64,000 nt of DNA. Origin: Lacrimispora sphenoides. GTDB lineage: Bacteria; Bacillota; Clostridia; Lachnospirales; Lachnospiraceae. Where the stretch lies: NCBI RefSeq assembly GCF_900105215.1, contig NZ_FOIP01000001.1, forward strand, positions 2,416,001-2,480,000, given 5' to 3'. The translations under genes were made by a program, and so were the position numbers. Below are positions 61,349 to 64,000 of the stretch, piece after piece (within the stretch, counting starts at the first letter, position 1; every line of letters starts with the position of its first letter). The notes below the pieces were generated by a model that was not told the DNA's origin, ran no database searches, and saw nothing but the letters and a program-made list of their open reading frames with translations.

Positions 61349-63079
61349 TTAATTACTTCCGATCGTAATTTCCCCTTCGCTGTTTTTATAAACAATACTC
61401 CTGGAGTATTCCTCCTGAACCAGCAGACTGGAAGAACCGATCCGTATGCGAACCACTGGCAGCAGCTGCTGGCATTGAATGATTCCGGACTGCTCCTTAT
61501 CGATTGCTGTTATTTCTTCCAAGCGGTTTGTAATCTCCTGTTCCCTGAGATTTAAATAAGTGGAAGCCTGTTTCAGATCATCAAGCAGCTGCTGTCTATC
61601 CTGCCTTTGAGTGGTTTCAAGATAGGTGATATTTTTTCTTACTTCCGACATATTATGGTGAAGCTGCTCCAGCTCTCTGGCAAGCCGAGCGGATTCTTCT
61701 ACGTTTCTTGGTACATTTGCAATGATTAATTCGGTAACGAGCCGCCGTACTTTAGAACCAATCACACGTGCATTAATGGTGTTTGCAGCCAAAAGAGTAC
61801 CGCCGATAATGACGCCCATGCCGGAGGTAACAATAATATCCTGACCACTTTCTATTTTGGAGTTGATAATGCTTTCCGCATAAACATTTCCTTTGGCAGT
61901 GACCGTGCAATGTTCCAAATAACGGCACTTAACATCAGAGTCAGAGGTTAAAGTACCACGGCCGTTTCCTGACATTCCGCTTGCAATTGTAATGGATCCC
62001 AGGGCAGTTATCTGAGCACCTTCCACGGAGCCTCGGATGTCAATTCTTCCGGTAGCTTTTACCGAGAAGCCATTTCTTACATCTCCAGTAATCAAAATAT
62101 CTCCGTCATAATCCAGGTTCCCTGTACTATTATCAATATTACCATTTATCTTAAGGATAGGATCTACCTGGAATTTTCCATTAACAAATGTTACATGACC
62201 TGTCTTTTGGGAAACCAGCAGAGTCCGGTCCTCCGTAAGCCTAGTATTGCGGCCAACAGGTACGTGGACATCAGTTCCTTTAATGGTGCAGGGATAGGGC
62301 TGCCCGGTTATGGTCATACCATTTTCTCCCGGTACAGCAAGAGAAATACTGCTGATTACTTCTCCTTCTTTAACGGATTGAATATTATTTAAATTTTTAT
62401 AATCCACAGATCCGTTTTCATCTTCTATAAATTCAAGCTTAAGATCCCGTTTATAATGGTCTTTAATAGAACCATCAATTCCATTGCGTGCCAGAATTCC
62501 CTTTGCAACCAGTACGGCCTGACCATAGATCTGGTTTTCAACAATTGACTTCAGGGACTCCTCCATAATACCGATGGATACATGCTCCTGATTGAGGATT
62601 GATTTTAAATCTTCTTCCTTTATATCCTGACCATCGTTAAATGGAGGGATCACAAAAAACCATGCAGCCATGCGGTCCTTTGAAACGTAAAGATAGGCCT
62701 GAGCCGCTTTTGGCTGGGGAACCTGCTCTTGTGTAGATTCGGATGTCCGTCTAAAAACATTGGATAATGATTGCATTTTACTGGAAAACTGAGCGCACTC
62801 ACTGTATAATGCTTCTTCATCTATCCGTACAATAAGCGGATCATAGGAAGGCTCCCATATTAAAGAAGTGGAGGGAGCTTCATATTCAATTTCGGGATAT
62901 ACGGTTGTTGCGGCAGAACTTTTTTGTGCGGTTGGATCGGATACTGTCTCATTAAGATCTTCATTATGGGATTCTTCAGATGAAACGACAGAAGTTGTAC
63001 TGATTTTTTCTGATGTTTCCGCAGAGCGCCTTACATTTTGGAAAAGGCTAAAGAATCCTTTTTTGTTTTTTTCTTTCAT
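61349..63079 (-). CDS. FapA/DUF342 family protein
   Basis: 576 residues. The N-terminal Ser/Thr-rich stretch is followed by the FapA N-domain (LVAKGILARNGIDGSI), a right-handed beta-helix core (GNIDNSTGNLDYDGDILITG, VEGAQITALGSITIASGMSG) and a long C-terminal coiled coil (LARELEQLHHNMSEV). FapA proteins are polymer-forming and often neighbour flagellar and receiver genes; their role is not well defined. GGGGAAG site. No membrane helix. Confidence 0.85.
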   Translation of the reverse strand: MKEKNKKGFFSLFQNVRRSAETSEKISTTSVVSSEESHNEDLNETVSDPTAQKSSAATTVYPEIEYEAPSTSLIWEPSYDPLIVRIDEEALYSECAQFSSKMQSLSNVFRRTSESTQEQVPQPKAAQAYLYVSKDRMAAWFFVIPPFNDGQDIKEEDLKSILNQEHVSIGIMEESLKSIVENQIYGQAVLVAKGILARNGIDGSIKDHYKRDLKLEFIEDENGSVDYKNLNNIQSVKEGEVISSISLAVPGENGMTITGQPYPCTIKGTDVHVPVGRNTRLTEDRTLLVSQKTGHVTFVNGKFQVDPILKINGNIDNSTGNLDYDGDILITGDVRNGFSVKATGRIDIRGSVEGAQITALGSITIASGMSGNGRGTLTSDSDVKCRYLEHCTVTAKGNVYAESIINSKIESGQDIIVTSGMGVIIGGTLLAANTINARVIGSKVRRLVTELIIANVPRNVEESARLARELEQLHHNMSEVRKNITYLETTQRQDRQQLLDDLKQASTYLNLREQEITNRLEEITAIDKEQSGIIQCQQLLPVVRIRIGSSSLLVQEEYSRSIVYKNSEGEITIGSN

Positions 63080-63224
63080 TTTCTTCCCCTAACATTAAAA
63101 AATACCTGCTACTATAACCCTGTATGCAAGTAATTGGCTGATTTCGAATCGCTTCTTTGGCTGGAGTCAATAGACATCAACGCTATTAAACTTTACAATC
63201 AAAGATGCTGGCTCTGGTTTCTGG

Positions 63225-63413
63225 TTATTCCATTCCTATGTATATACAGTCAGATGAAATGATTCTAGAGCTTTTGTTGATCAGATTACCTGGACCGAGC
63301 CATGTGAATCTATTTCGTTGGATATTGGATTTAATTCTGCCCGGTCTTTGTGAAGTCAGATTGCCAGGCATTGAATTACGGGGCACTGGGATTCTTGAAC
63401 CAAGATGCGTCAT
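63225..63413 (-). CDS. Small unknown protein (62 residues) behind a sigma-28 promoter
   Basis: 62 residues, basic and Pro/Ser/Arg-rich (RIPVPRNSMPGNLTSQRPGR, then WLGPGNLINKSS), no membrane segment, no known motif recognised. A near-ideal AAGGAGGTG site precedes ATG 63413, and a perfect GCCGATAT box lies 40 bases upstream. FapA follows 145 bases downstream. The strong start signals argue it is translated; the sequence itself gives no function. An opposite-strand frame over the same bases has no ribosome site. Confidence 0.55.
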   Translation of the reverse strand: MTHLGSRIPVPRNSMPGNLTSQRPGRIKSNIQRNRFTWLGPGNLINKSSRIISSDCIYIGME

Positions 63414-63452
63414 AGGAACACCTCCTTCTTAATTACTAATCGACTATATTTT

Positions 63453-63479
63453 ATATCGGCAAACTTTACTATAAATATA
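63453..63479 (-). promoter_or_regulatory. Sigma-28 promoter with perfect -10 box
   Basis: On the - strand: TATA (63479-63476), 15 bases, GCCGATAT (63460-63453), i.e. eight of eight in the -10 and three of four in the -35. It drives the 62-residue ORF and probably the FapA and receiver genes. Confidence 0.75.
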
Positions 63480-63862
63480 ACATAAGAGTAGCCTACTTGG
63501 TTACTTAATTTCAAATAAATATATATGGTGACATAAAATGGTTACTGAAAGTTATAGCCTTGTAACCACAACCTGTTTTATATAGTTACATAGGAGGGGG
63601 AGGTTGAAAGATAGACTTAGTCACTGGTTAGGGAAGAGAACACAGCCCCTTCCGATATATTTGGTGTAATGACTATATGCAAAATAAAAGGCATGAGAAA
63701 AGCAACGGACCGATCTCTTTTTAAATCCTACGGGATTCATTATATCTATATTTAACCTTTCATTATATCTATATTTAACCTTTCATTTATATATAGCTGG
63801 CGCATTTTATTAGAAGCATTATTCATAATAAAACAAATTATAAAAACAATTCAAAATAAATG
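63480..63862. other. 383-base AT-rich gap with a possible 21-residue ORF
   Basis: No clear gene. A TTG at 63604 is preceded by a very strong purine site (GGAGGGGGAGG) and opens a 21-residue frame (KDRLSHWLGKRTQPLPIYLV) ending at 63669; whether it is translated is unknown. GGTTAC/GTAACC words recur between 63500 and 63590. A 23-base tandem repeat follows at 63736. Confidence 0.35.
63736..63781 (+). repeat. Two exact tandem copies of a 23-base unit
   Basis: The AT-rich unit beginning TTCATTATATCTATATTTAA occurs at 63736-63758 and 63759-63781, with a partial third start (TTCATTT). It lies about 80 bases upstream of the strong promoter. Confidence 0.9.
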
Positions 63863-63891
63863 TTGACTTTTGTCAAATGCTTTGGTATGAT
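63863..63891 (+). promoter_or_regulatory. Strong sigma-A promoter, probably of an rRNA operon
   Basis: TTGACT (63863-63868), 17 bases, TATGAT (63886-63891). A CGCCG/CGGCG hairpin follows (63898-63914), and a second -35 TTGACA sits at 63980-63985 with its -10 beyond the window. Tandem promoters with such a leader are typical of clostridial rRNA operons; the genes themselves are not in the window. Confidence 0.65.
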
Positions 63892-64000
63892 ATAACTCGC
63901 CGCTGAAAACGGCGGCAAAACTTCTTCTAAAACACATCGATGAGCGATGAAAAAGTTTTGAAGAAAATGAAAAAAATGGTTGACAAAAACAGCCGAACAT

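Noticed and set aside
63205-63432. A 75-residue + strand frame opposite the small - strand ORF
   Set aside because: No ribosome site or promoter ahead of it, whereas the - strand frame has both.
1-64000. CRISPR arrays, tRNA genes, insertion sequences, phage genes
   Set aside because: No regularly spaced repeats, cloverleaf sequences, transposase or integrase motifs were found by reading.

Overview
The window looks like a piece of the chromosome of a Gram-positive (monoderm) anaerobic clostridium, most likely a Lachnospiraceae member of the Lacrimispora / Clostridium cluster XIVa type. The reasons are strong AGGAGG-type ribosome binding sites, frequent TTG starts, a flagellar gene set without the FlgA/FlgH/FlgI outer rings, the CsrA-FliW pair, the YlqG/YlqH-like pair, DUF6470, and chemotaxis with CheC, CheD and CheV. 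The genus is inference; the monoderm flagellum is read from the gene content.

Layout. (1) 1-11355, visibly AT-rich over the first 6.5 kb: the end of a surface-glycan cluster. It holds the UDP-L-FucNAc genes capE-capF-capG, two glycosyltransferase-like proteins carrying extra Rossmann modules, a CDP-glycerol-transferase-like protein fused to a beta-propeller, and a four-part fusion (methyltransferase / kinase-like / Rossmann / cytidylyltransferase). (2) A terminator (11365) and a near-consensus sigma-A promoter (11484) separate this from a compact run of about 26 kb (11646-37972), all on the + strand: flgB-fliE-fliF-G-H-I-J-K-flgD-(TIGR02530)-flgE-flbD-motA-motB-fliM-cheY-flgC-fliY-fliO-P-Q-R-flhB-flhA-sigma28-two rod proteins-cheC-cheD-cheV-HDOD. 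(3) A ParA ATPase and a ComFB-domain protein face it on the - strand (37969-39364). (4) fliD-fliS-fliT-like on +. Next come a C39-like peptidase (-) and a nucleotidyltransferase (+), diverging from overlapping sigma-28-like promoters. (5) The late export/assembly operon on the - strand: flgM-flgN-flgK-flgL-DUF6470-fliW-csrA. (6) The chemotaxis core on the - strand: cheA-cheW-cheR-cheB. (7) + strand 55129-60833: FliK-like/YlqG, FlhB-tail protein YlqH, a PilZ protein, two secreted choline-binding-repeat proteins and a leaderless lytic transglycosylase. (8) - strand 63413-60947: a 62-residue ORF behind a perfect sigma-28 -10 box, a FapA/DUF342 protein and a stand-alone CheY. (9) The last 140 bases carry a strong sigma-A promoter, a GC-rich hairpin and a second -35 box, as seen ahead of rRNA operons.

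Together the window encodes almost a whole flagellum, its export gate, stator, switch, chemotaxis signalling and late checkpoint (sigma28/FlgM, CsrA/FliW). No flagellin gene, fliL, flhF or flhG was seen. Points most worth follow-up: the coiled-coil insertion in the hook protein FlgE; the ParA-ComFB pair; sigma-28-like promoters tying a C39 peptidase, a nucleotidyltransferase and an unknown small ORF to the flagellar regulon; a strand-asymmetric hairpin between cheR and cheB; and the multi-domain fusion next to flgB.
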